The position numbers and the translations under genes were made by a program. From contig NZ_JAZHRX010000001.1 of the NCBI RefSeq assembly GCF_036924645.1, forward strand, positions 5,793,501-5,857,500: 64,000 bases of DNA, in the 5' to 3' direction. Positions 8,258 through 15,826 of the stretch are shown one piece after another. Source of the stretch: Bradyrhizobium sp. AZCC 2176. Its GTDB lineage: Bacteria; Pseudomonadota; Alphaproteobacteria; Rhizobiales; Xanthobacteraceae. Position 1 is the first letter of the stretch; each line of letters starts with the position of its first letter. The notes below the pieces were generated by a model. That model had not been told where the DNA came from. It did not search any database and saw only the letters and a list, made by a program, of their open reading frames with translations.

Positions 8258-10205
8258 CCGGCGCGCGGGCGATGGCGTCCGGACCGGCGGCGCCGCCCCC
8301 GCCGTCTTTGAGAAGCTGGTTAACGACGGAGCGCAGCGTAATCGGCAGCACTGGCTTGTGCAGAAGGTAGTATCCGCTCGCACGCGCTTCGCGCAGCCGC
8401 TCGGGCGTCGTGTCCCCGCTGATGAGGAACGCCGGGATCGACGCGCCGAATGCGCGGCGTATGCGCTCGATCACGTCGAAACCGGTATTCCCGTCGCTCA
8501 GGCGATAGTCGGAAATGATGATGTCCGGCGGCCTCTCGGCCTCCGATAGGGCGGCAAGCGCCGTATCCTCGGAGGTCGCGGTCACGACCCTACAACCCCA
8601 GCCTCTCAGCACTCCGCGCATGCTGTCGAGCACGAGCGCATCGTCATCGATCACCACCACCGATTTCCCTATCGCCTGATCCGCAGCGGCTTGCGGCGGA
8701 GCCTCAGGAAGTTCGCGTGGAGCGGCCAAAGGCGCCGAAATGATGAATCGCGAGCCTCTGCCGGGGCGGGAGGTCACCTCGATCGGACAATCAAGGAGGC
8801 GGCACAGGCGGTCGACGATCGCAAGCCCAAGACCGAGTCCGCCTCGGCGGTCCTGGCCGTGCGTCGAAAGCCGATGGAACTCGCTGAAGATATCGCGTTG
8901 CTGCTCCTCCGGAATGCCGATCCCGCTGTCCCAGACTTCGATCCGCAGGATGCCGGCGCGGCGGCGGCAACCGACGACGATGCCGCCCGCCGGGGTGTAA
9001 TGCACGGCGTTGGATACGAGATTGAGGAGGATTCGCTCGAGCAGAATGAAATCGCTGCGGATCCAGGCGCCGCTCGCGACCACGCGCAGTCGCAGGCCCT
9101 TTTCACGCGCCGCGGCCGTGAACGTCATTTCAATCCGTTCGAGTAGCTGATCGACCGGAAATTCCGAGATGCTTGGAACAAGCACACCGGCATCGAGGCG
9201 GGACATGTCCAGAAGCTCGTTGAACAATTCGTTCATCGCCGCGACGGCAGCATCGATACGCCCGATGACCCAGGTCTTTTCGGCCTGATCCTTCTCGTTG
9301 CGCAGCTGCGTAACGAACAAGTTCAGGGCATGAAGTGGCTGCCGGAGATCGTGACTCGCCGCCGCGATGAACCGGGACTTCGCGAGGTTCGCCTCCTCCA
9401 GCTGGTGATACAGGCGGCCCAACTCCTCGGACATGCGGTTGACATTGACCGCCAGGGCGCCAAGCTCGTCGCGATTGTCGACCCGCACGCGCCGGGAAAA
9501 ATCGCCGGCGGCGATCCGGCCAAGCTGGCCTTCGACCTCGGTGACGGGACCGATTAGCGAACCCGATATGGCGTAGCCGAGGATCACCGCCAGCACGATG
9601 CTGCCAAGGCCGAACCCCACCACGATCCAGCGGGAGGTGTCATAGGCCTGGTTGCTCGCCTCGATGCCGGCGACCATGTCGGCCTCGGCCTTGTTGACCA
9701 GCTGGTTGGTGAGGCGTTCGAGCCGATCGGCGATCGTTGCGGCCTGGGCCACCTGCAACGCGCGCGCTTCCTGGGTGTGGCCGGCACGGATCAATTCGAT
9801 CATGTGCCGTACGACGCTGGTGAACTGGTTGTACTCCTTCCGGAATCGGTCGAGCAGCTCGATCTCATCCTTGGCCACGAACTGGAGCCGGTCGACGTTG
9901 TATCCCAGCTGATTGAGCTGGCGCAGCGTGCTCGCGAGCGTCACATCGTCGGACGACAGCAGGACGGACGAAACAGCATAGAGCTGATTGGTCGTGTCGT
10001 GCTGGACCTGGCGGTAGGACTCGATCTTGCGCTGCAGCCTGATGAGCTCGTCGGTGCGGTGATTGACCCCGCTCAGCACGTGCAGCCCCACCGCACCCAT
10101 TGTGATCAGCAGAGCCCCGATCGCGAGAAATGCGGCCAAAAGCTTGATCTGGACGCGGGCGGGTACGCGTGAGACGAAGCGGATCAGTGCGCTTTGCGGG
10201 AGCAT
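8208..10205 (-). CDS. hybrid sensor histidine kinase with C-terminal receiver
   Basis: A 665-residue inner-membrane kinase. Membrane helices at about 20-44 and 193-215 enclose a periplasmic helical sensor region. HAMP follows (to about 268), then an H-box SHDLRQPL with His285, ATPase boxes (NLVSNAVHY, WDSGIGIP, GGLGLGLAI) and a receiver with Asp566. Its ATG overlaps the stop of the upstream sco gene by one base (TAATG), so sensor and Sco protein are co-translated. The convergent LuxR-type regulator is the likely output partner. The ligand is unknown; the upstream binding protein may present it. Confidence 0.92.
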   Translation of the reverse strand: MLPQSALIRFVSRVPARVQIKLLAAFLAIGALLITMGAVGLHVLSGVNHRTDELIRLQRKIESYRQVQHDTTNQLYAVSSVLLSSDDVTLASTLRQLNQLGYNVDRLQFVAKDEIELLDRFRKEYNQFTSVVRHMIELIRAGHTQEARALQVAQAATIADRLERLTNQLVNKAEADMVAGIEASNQAYDTSRWIVVGFGLGSIVLAVILGYAISGSLIGPVTEVEGQLGRIAAGDFSRRVRVDNRDELGALAVNVNRMSEELGRLYHQLEEANLAKSRFIAAASHDLRQPLHALNLFVTQLRNEKDQAEKTWVIGRIDAAVAAMNELFNELLDMSRLDAGVLVPSISEFPVDQLLERIEMTFTAAAREKGLRLRVVASGAWIRSDFILLERILLNLVSNAVHYTPAGGIVVGCRRRAGILRIEVWDSGIGIPEEQQRDIFSEFHRLSTHGQDRRGGLGLGLAIVDRLCRLLDCPIEVTSRPGRGSRFIISAPLAAPRELPEAPPQAAADQAIGKSVVVIDDDALVLDSMRGVLRGWGCRVVTATSEDTALAALSEAERPPDIIISDYRLSDGNTGFDVIERIRRAFGASIPAFLISGDTTPERLREARASGYYLLHKPVLPITLRSVVNQLLKDGGGGAAGPDAIARAPAIREPVAAPSPAPPPL

Positions 10206-10816
10206 TATCGCTCGTTCATGAGGCTCACGAGATCGCGGCGAAACTCTTCGGGATTGAAGCGTACGCCGAGATACTGGACTCGAATCATGCCGTTCTGATC
10301 GACGATCGACGTAAGGAAGGAATGCTCGACGTCGCCGTTAACGTCGTTGGCGACGAAGACGCCGTAACGGCGCGCGAGATCGGCGACGACCGCAGCGGGA
10401 CCGGTGAGGAAGCTCCAGCCGGCAACATCGGCGCCGTATGCCTGCGCGTACAGCTTGAGCATCTCGGGCGTATCGTGCTCCGGATCGACCGTGATCGATG
10501 CGAATGCGATCTTGCTCCCGAAGTCATGCCCGAGCCGGTCCTGCACCAGCGCCATCATCGGGGTGAGCATCGGGCACGTGGCCGTGCAGCGGGTGAAGAT
10601 GAAGGTCACGGCCAGCACTTTGCCCCGCAGGGTGGTGAGGGAAACCTGCGCGCCGTCCTGCGAGGTCAGCGTGAACGTCGGCGCCGGCGCGATTTTTGGT
10701 AGCGGCTGAGCCTGGTATACCGCAGGGGCTGCGTCAGGTGACGGCTCCATCGGCCTCGGCGCGGCCGACAGGGCCAGCCCCAGGATCGCGAGCGGGAAAG
10801 CAAAGACCGCACGCAT
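10205..10816 (-). CDS. SCO1/SenC family copper/thiol protein
   Basis: Thioredoxin-fold Sco protein of 203 residues with an N-terminal hydrophobic anchor or signal (about 1-20). The metal or thiol site is complete: Cys77 and Cys81 in RCTATCP, and His165 in DVEHSF. Sco proteins deliver copper to the CuA site of cytochrome oxidase or act as periplasmic thiol-redox sensors. There is no oxidase gene nearby. It lies three bases after a binding-protein gene and overlaps a sensor kinase gene by one base. A role in redox or copper sensing with that kinase is therefore as likely as oxidase assembly. Confidence 0.88.
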   Translation of the reverse strand: MRAVFAFPLAILGLALSAAPRPMEPSPDAAPAVYQAQPLPKIAPAPTFTLTSQDGAQVSLTTLRGKVLAVTFIFTRCTATCPMLTPMMALVQDRLGHDFGSKIAFASITVDPEHDTPEMLKLYAQAYGADVAGWSFLTGPAAVVADLARRYGVFVANDVNGDVEHSFLTSIVDQNGMIRVQYLGVRFNPEEFRRDLVSLMNER

Positions 10817-10819
10817 TGA

Positions 10820-11827
10820 TCACCCCTTTAGCTCGCGCTTGAGCTCGTTGAAGAACTGCCAATCCGTGCCGTCGCCCAGGATCTTGTTAGGGGTCGCCCG
10901 GATGAACCCCGACTCGCGCAGCCGCAGCGAGTAGAAGCGAATGGTATCGTCCGGGTCGAACTCCCGCCAGTTCAAGTACTGGATTTCTTTGAATGACTGG
11001 AGCGCATAGTCATAGCGCGGAGTGAATCCGGCATCGACGATCTGGCGCGCGGCGCGCTCCGGCTGGGTGGCGCAAAAGTCAGCCGCCTTGATGATGGCGC
11101 GCAGAACGCGCTTGGTTGCGACCGGACACCTGCGCACATAGTCACGGTTTCCCGCCACCATGCAGCAGAAGTAGTGGGACCATGGGCGGTCGATGGCGCT
11201 GTTGAAGATCACATGGCCGATGTTGCGCGCGCGCAATTCCTGCGGCTCGGGCGGCAGCCCCAGAAACGCATCGATCTTCCCCTCGGCGAACAGCTCCATC
11301 GGCTTGGGAGAGGAACTGGTGACCCAGCGGATGTCCTTGGCCGGCTCGAGTCCGACATAGGAAGCCATGCCGCTCACAAAGGTGTATTGGCTCGAGCCCA
11401 AGGCCTGCACGCCGACGGTCTTGCCCTTGAGCTCAGGGATGCTGCGGATGCCTTCCCGCGCAAACAGCTCGAAACAGCCGACGTGCTCACCGGCGAGGAT
11501 GGTAATCGGCTCGCCCGCGTCGATCGCGATGATGAGGGGCGGGGAGAAGTTCGTGGTGAAATCGATCTCGCCGCGGGCGATTGCCGTGGCCGCCATGGTT
11601 CCGGGCTCTGTCGGCACGTAGCGGATATCGGTGAAGCCCTCGGCGCGGAGCAACTCCTCGGCGACATACTGCGGGGCGATGCAGATGCCGGCGATTTTCC
11701 CGATTTTGACGGTCGTCGTTTCCAGCCGTCCGTCCTGAGCCTTCGAATACGGCGGGCCGACCAGACAGGCCGTGGCGGTCGCCGCGAGGGCAGCAAGGAA
11801 GCGACGCCGATCCTGGAATGTCTGCAT
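10820..11827 (-). CDS. orphan ABC-type periplasmic binding protein (NMT1/THI5-like)
   Basis: The 335-residue protein starts at ATG 11827 with a strong GGGGAGGA site. Its signal peptide has an RRRFL motif (residues 7-11), possibly Tat-type. The fold is that of the SsuA/TauA/NMT1 group (VKIGKIAGICIAPQYVAEELL, later GKTVGVQALGSS). No permease or ATPase gene is adjacent. Instead it is three bases upstream of sco and in an operon with a sensor kinase, so it may serve as a periplasmic ligand receptor for signalling rather than uptake. The ligand is unknown. Confidence 0.8.
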   Translation of the reverse strand: MQTFQDRRRFLAALAATATACLVGPPYSKAQDGRLETTTVKIGKIAGICIAPQYVAEELLRAEGFTDIRYVPTEPGTMAATAIARGEIDFTTNFSPPLIIAIDAGEPITILAGEHVGCFELFAREGIRSIPELKGKTVGVQALGSSQYTFVSGMASYVGLEPAKDIRWVTSSSPKPMELFAEGKIDAFLGLPPEPQELRARNIGHVIFNSAIDRPWSHYFCCMVAGNRDYVRRCPVATKRVLRAIIKAADFCATQPERAARQIVDAGFTPRYDYALQSFKEIQYLNWREFDPDDTIRFYSLRLRESGFIRATPNKILGDGTDWQFFNELKRELKG

Positions 11828-11960
11828 GACCTGTCCTCCCCTGATGAAAGCTCTTCAAGCGTCAACGGCAGGTCGGTCAGGCATCCAACTATAAGCTGCC
11901 GCGCCATTCTAGTAAACTCAATGGCCGGGCCCGCGTCGGGCGAGCCCGGCGGAACTTGCT

Positions 11961-13208
11961 TTATCGCGATGCCGTCACGGCCGGCTGCATCACGCTGTTC
12001 ACGACATACTCGCCGATCTGCAGGCCCATCTCCGTCCCGACGCGAGTCGAAAAGCGGTAGTGGAAGCCGGCCCAAATGCGGGCATTGGCAACCTCTTCCG
12101 TGTAGGCCGTCATGGTGGTCCAACGGCGGGTGATACCGGGCGCCGTTGGGCTCGTCATCGCGGTCTCGGGGATGTCCATACTTCCCAGCACCGCCTTGAC
12201 CACGGCTGCGACGGTGCCGCTCTGGACGCAATGCGAGCACGGGTATTCCGGGTGCATGGGCGTATTTGCTATCGGCTGCCAGGTCGCGTCGCGATCGGTG
12301 GCCGGGTTGCCGTCGAGATCACCGTTGCGGATCGCCGTGATCGGGCGCCAGAAATTGTAATGATATTTGGCATCCAGCACGGCGATGATCGCATCATTGA
12401 GCCCGATCGCCACCAGCGCCATGAACCGCGCGCTGTCGACGACGCTCATTTCCTTCGCCCTTACAAGTTCGCGCGCGAAGGGGTGATAGGCGACGGGCGG
12501 GCCGACCAGCCAGAACCGGGCGATCTCGCTCTGCTGGGGCGTTCGCTTCGTACTGACTAACCCCCCATAGTCCTTGAGCTCGTTGAAGTCGATTGCCCAC
12601 GCCTCGCTGTCGAGGGGGATCGGTGCTTTCGGACGGAATTGCGATCCGCGGGTTAGGGCAAACGGCTTCATGTCCGGCCACATCGAGGAGATCGTGATCG
12701 CCGTCGGCACATAGACGCCCGGCGTGGTCCTCGGCCGGTAGGCATCGGGCCCGTCGGAGCCGTCGTTGGCCCGGGCCGCTACCACCTTCGCGGCGATGGC
12801 CTCGCCCAGCCTGGCCCCGGCCGATTTCGCGGGCGCATCGGGTATCGACGCGAGGTACGTCGCGAGCGCCCCCTTCATGTCATCGGCTGTCTTTGCGTCA
12901 ATGGTCGCCAGGACGGCGGCAGCTGCCGCGGCGGCGGCGGCTTCCTTTGAAGCGGCAGGGTCGGCCGGCAACTGGGCCAGATATGGCCGATAGCGCCGGT
13001 CGATTGAGTTGACCGCGTCGAACATCGCGGCGTGCACCATGCCCATCATGCGTTGAGCCATGTAGGGCGAGGTGCCGCCGAGGCTCGCCATAGGCGTGAC
13101 GACGGCGAGGGCTTTCTGGTCCCAATCGGTGATAACGTTGGCAGACGCCGATGGTGCCGTGCCGATCATGGCGGCGGTAAGCAGCACTTGGCAAAACTTG
13201 GTGTGCAT
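11961..13208 (-). CDS. vanadium-dependent haloperoxidase / PAP2-like secreted protein
   Basis: A 415-residue protein with signal peptide (about 1-23) and a strong GGAGGAG site. It carries the vanadate/phosphate-binding set of the haloperoxidase-PAP2 superfamily: Lys281 and Arg288 in KYHYNFWRP, His326 in PCSHC where relatives have PSGH, and Arg377 with His383 in ARIWAGFH. The Ser-to-Cys change in the middle motif is unusual. It should act in the periplasm, either oxidising halides with peroxide or as an acid phosphatase; sequence alone cannot decide. It is 133 bases upstream of the binding-protein/sco/kinase operon on the same strand. Confidence 0.78.
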   Translation of the reverse strand: MHTKFCQVLLTAAMIGTAPSASANVITDWDQKALAVVTPMASLGGTSPYMAQRMMGMVHAAMFDAVNSIDRRYRPYLAQLPADPAASKEAAAAAAAAAVLATIDAKTADDMKGALATYLASIPDAPAKSAGARLGEAIAAKVVAARANDGSDGPDAYRPRTTPGVYVPTAITISSMWPDMKPFALTRGSQFRPKAPIPLDSEAWAIDFNELKDYGGLVSTKRTPQQSEIARFWLVGPPVAYHPFARELVRAKEMSVVDSARFMALVAIGLNDAIIAVLDAKYHYNFWRPITAIRNGDLDGNPATDRDATWQPIANTPMHPEYPCSHCVQSGTVAAVVKAVLGSMDIPETAMTSPTAPGITRRWTTMTAYTEEVANARIWAGFHYRFSTRVGTEMGLQIGEYVVNSVMQPAVTASR

Positions 13209-13841
13209 GTTGCGCTCCTCCGGTTATCTGACAGCCGCGCGTGCGGATCGCGGTGCAAGCTTGTTGCAGTGGCTGTCCGCGGTAAATGGGACTGACGGAT
13301 CGCTGATCCGCGTGCAGAAAGAGCGCCGATCAAGTCGCAACTCTTTGGAATCCTGGGCGTTTCGATGATCCGCCGACCGGTCGCCTAGCGGTCCATTGGT
13401 GCTAAGACCGAAGTGCCGCGCAGATCTGCTCCGCCCCGGCGTCGCTCACACACACTTCGGCTAAGGTCCCTCAGTTGGGGTGACATTCCTAAGGGTAGCG
13501 GTCGATCAGTGGCGAGGCGCCCGCGGTGTCTGCATGCCAAAAGGAATCGCGACCCTTAAGCCAATCCGCTGAGCGCCTACGCGTAGCCCCCGAACCGGGC
13601 GCAAGTCCGCGTTTGGCCCATCGCGTCATTCGCTGCCGCGCAACAATACGTCGGCTATCAGGGGCCAAGCGGACTAGACCTATGAGACGATGGACGCCGC
13701 CAAATAGCAGTAAGTCCGAGTTTGGTAGTCGGCTTTGTGGAGGGCCTTGCCGAAAATAAGCATGCTTTCCGACAAATTTTTCCCTCCCCGGTGGGTCGGC
13801 GCTAACGTCCCTACTGCTGCGGTTAGAACGCCTGCGGCCTT
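13209..13841. other. intergenic stretch, no convincing gene
   Basis: A minus-strand frame at 13489-13845 is open, but its Arg-rich translation matches nothing I recognise and it lacks a ribosome binding site. I take the stretch as non-coding or degraded mobile-element sequence. Confidence 0.4.
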
Positions 13842-14329
13842 TCACTGGCTAACAATGCCCAATCGCTTCATCACGCGCATCACGGTCATTGCATTCCACA
13901 AATCACCGCCGCGTGGCGTCGGAATATTGCGGTTGGTAAGCTCCTGCGCGATTTCCCGGTATGGCAACTCCCACACCGCCTCTAGGATGGGCCTCAGCTT
14001 GGCATCACGAGCCGCAGCGGCTTCGGTGTTCATCTTGCCGACATTTGGGTTGCCGAGAACGACGCCCCGCTGCTTGGCCTTGGCAAGCGCATCGCGTGTG
14101 CGTTCCGAGATCATGGAACGCTCTTTCTCGGCGAGCGCCGCATAGATGTGCAGCATGAAGGGGTCCACATTCTTGCCGAGCGCCGCGACGATGAACGGGA
14201 CGCGCTTAGTCATCAGGCCCGAAATGAAGTGAACATCGCGGCTCAGCCGGTCGAGTTTCGAGACAACGATGGGCGCCTTGATCTGTTTGGCCTTGCGCAG
14301 CGCTGCGGCGAGGTGTGGGCGTTTGTCCA
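13842..14329 (-). pseudogene. serine recombinase (resolvase/invertase), N-terminally truncated
   Basis: From about [14 protein letters not shown] onward the frame reads as a small-serine-recombinase catalytic core ([37 protein letters not shown]) followed by a short DNA-binding tail ending at a stop near 13842. The first 60 or so residues, including the catalytic Ser, are missing. The frame continues upstream to 14504, but that part is antisense to another gene fragment. The break is at about 14327-14332, where it meets the DUF3631 fragment head to head. Confidence 0.8.
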
Positions 14330-15067
14330 ACGAAACACGCGGCAATAGCGCATGTGCTATGGGTGGCCCACGCGCATTTGATGAGTGCATGGGAGAGCAC
14401 GCCGCGGCTGGCATTTCTGTCGCCCGAACCGGGATCAGGCAAGACGCGGGCGCTGGAGGTGACGCAGCTATTGGTGCCGAACCCAATTGCCACCATGAAC
14501 GCAACGTCAGCGTATCTTTTCAGAAGGTGCGGTAATCAGGATAACGACCCGCCGACAATCCTGATTGATGAGATGGACGCCCTGTTCGGTCCAAAGGCAA
14601 AAGAGAACGAGGACATCCGCGCTTTCATCAATAGCGGGCACCGACGGGGCGCGACTTTCGGGCGCTGCGTGGTGCGCGGCAAGATCATCGATACAGAGGA
14701 GATCGAGAGCTATGCCGCCGTCGCACTCGCAGGCCTCGGTTGGCTGCCCGACACGATCATGAGCCGCAGCGTCGTTATCCGGATGCGGCGGCGGGCACCC
14801 GATGAGCAAGTCGAGCCTTTCCGGCACCGGATACACGCGCCGATTGGCGAGGAGTTGTGTGGGAGGTTGGAAGGCTGGGCTGGTGCGGTTGTCGATGCAG
14901 CCGAACTAGCGCGCCCCGACATGCCCATCGGCGTCGAGGACCGCAATGCGGATATGTGGGAGCCACTGTTAGCCGTGGCCGATCTGGCTGGTGGCAACTG
15001 GCCAAAGCTGGCGCGCGAGGCCGCTATCGCACTCATTGCTGCGGCTCGCGCTCGCGCTCTACCTTAA
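14327..15067 (+). pseudogene. DUF3631 phage/plasmid ATPase, truncated at both ends
   Basis: The frame contains a Walker A-like [14 protein letters not shown], a Walker B-like TILIDEMDALFGPK and a sensor/Arg region (GWLPDTIMSRSVVIRMRRRAP). This is the core of DUF3631 proteins, which accompany primase-like helicases of phages and integrative elements. The N-terminal part is missing where it meets the recombinase fragment. The C-terminal part is cut at about 15045, where the reading passes out of frame into an integrase fragment. It is not expected to be functional. Confidence 0.8.
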
Positions 15068-15602
15068 CCTCGGCGTGCGCAAGTCGGACGTGGTGCGGAT
15101 CGGGCCGCGCAACGTCAAGGCTGGCGTCTTGACCGATTTCCTGCCGCAGAAAACTAGCCACAGTAACGGCAAGCGCATCAACGTGCCCCTGACGGAAGAA
15201 ACCAAGGCGATCCTAGCGGCGACGCCGATCACCGGCTCCGATAGCTACCTAGTCACCTCGTTCGGCAAGGCGTTCACCGCCAACGGGTTCGGCAACAAGA
15301 TGCGGGAGTGGTGCGATCAGGCGGGCTTGCCCGAATGCACCAGCCATGGCCTTCGGAAATTATGCCTGACGCGCCTTGCCGACATCGACGGCATGGACGT
15401 GCTAGGCCTAGCCGCCATCTCAGGTCACAAGGATTTGCGCGAGTTACAAATCTACATCGACACCGCCGACCGCAAGCGGAAGGCCAAGTGGGCGATTTCC
15501 AAGCTTGAGGCAGCTCAAAAGGCGAACACGAAAGTGTCTAACCGGGCAAGCCCGTTAGACAATCCGACGAAAAATTTGAGTGAAATCAAGGCCGAAAGTT
15601 AA
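15045..15602 (+). pseudogene. tyrosine integrase, catalytic half only
   Basis: From ALALYLNLGVRKSDVVR the frame is the catalytic domain of a phage-type tyrosine recombinase, with Arg I (GVRKSD), the HGLRK box, a GHK box and a plausible nucleophile Tyr in LQIYIDTAD. The N-terminal arm- and core-binding domains are absent because the gene is joined directly to the DUF3631 fragment. It ends four bases before the tRNA-Lys gene, the position expected of an integrase that used that tRNA as its target. Probably inactive. Confidence 0.85.
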
Positions 15603-15605
15603 GAA

Positions 15606-15620
15606 TGGTGAGCGCGGAGG
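15606..15620 (+). repeat. attR-like copy within tRNA-Lys 3' end
   Basis: These 15 bases are identical to 6647-6661 and lie at the end of the tRNA gene next to the integrase remnant. Together the pair bounds about 9 kb. Confidence 0.6.
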
Positions 15621-15681
15621 GACTCGAACCCTCGACCCCATGATTAAAAGTCACGTGCTCTACCGCCTGAGCTACGCGCTC
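15606..15681 (-). tRNA. tRNA-Lys(TTT)
   Basis: On the minus strand the 76 bases fold as a complete tRNA. The acceptor stem is GAGCGCG paired with CGCGCTC, followed by A73 and an encoded CCA. The D-arm begins TAGCTCAG, the anticodon loop is CTTTTAA with anticodon TTT, and the T-loop is TTCGAGT. Its 3' end faces the integrase fragment and is duplicated at 6647-6661, so it served as the attachment site of an integrative element and was restored on insertion. Confidence 0.97.
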
Positions 15682-15826
15682 ACTTGCCGCGCTGTGTAGG
15701 GGGCGGGCCCCTGCGGGTCAATAGTGCCGGCGCGACAAAATCGGCACCCGTGCAACTCGAATTTTCTTTGTGCCCGGGGCGCTTAGCAAGGCTTGTTGAA
15801 GCGGACGCGGGCCTGTTCATCCACCG

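Noticed and set aside
13489..13845. 118-codon minus-strand frame
   Set aside because: Arg-rich, no recognised motif, no start signal; probably not coding.
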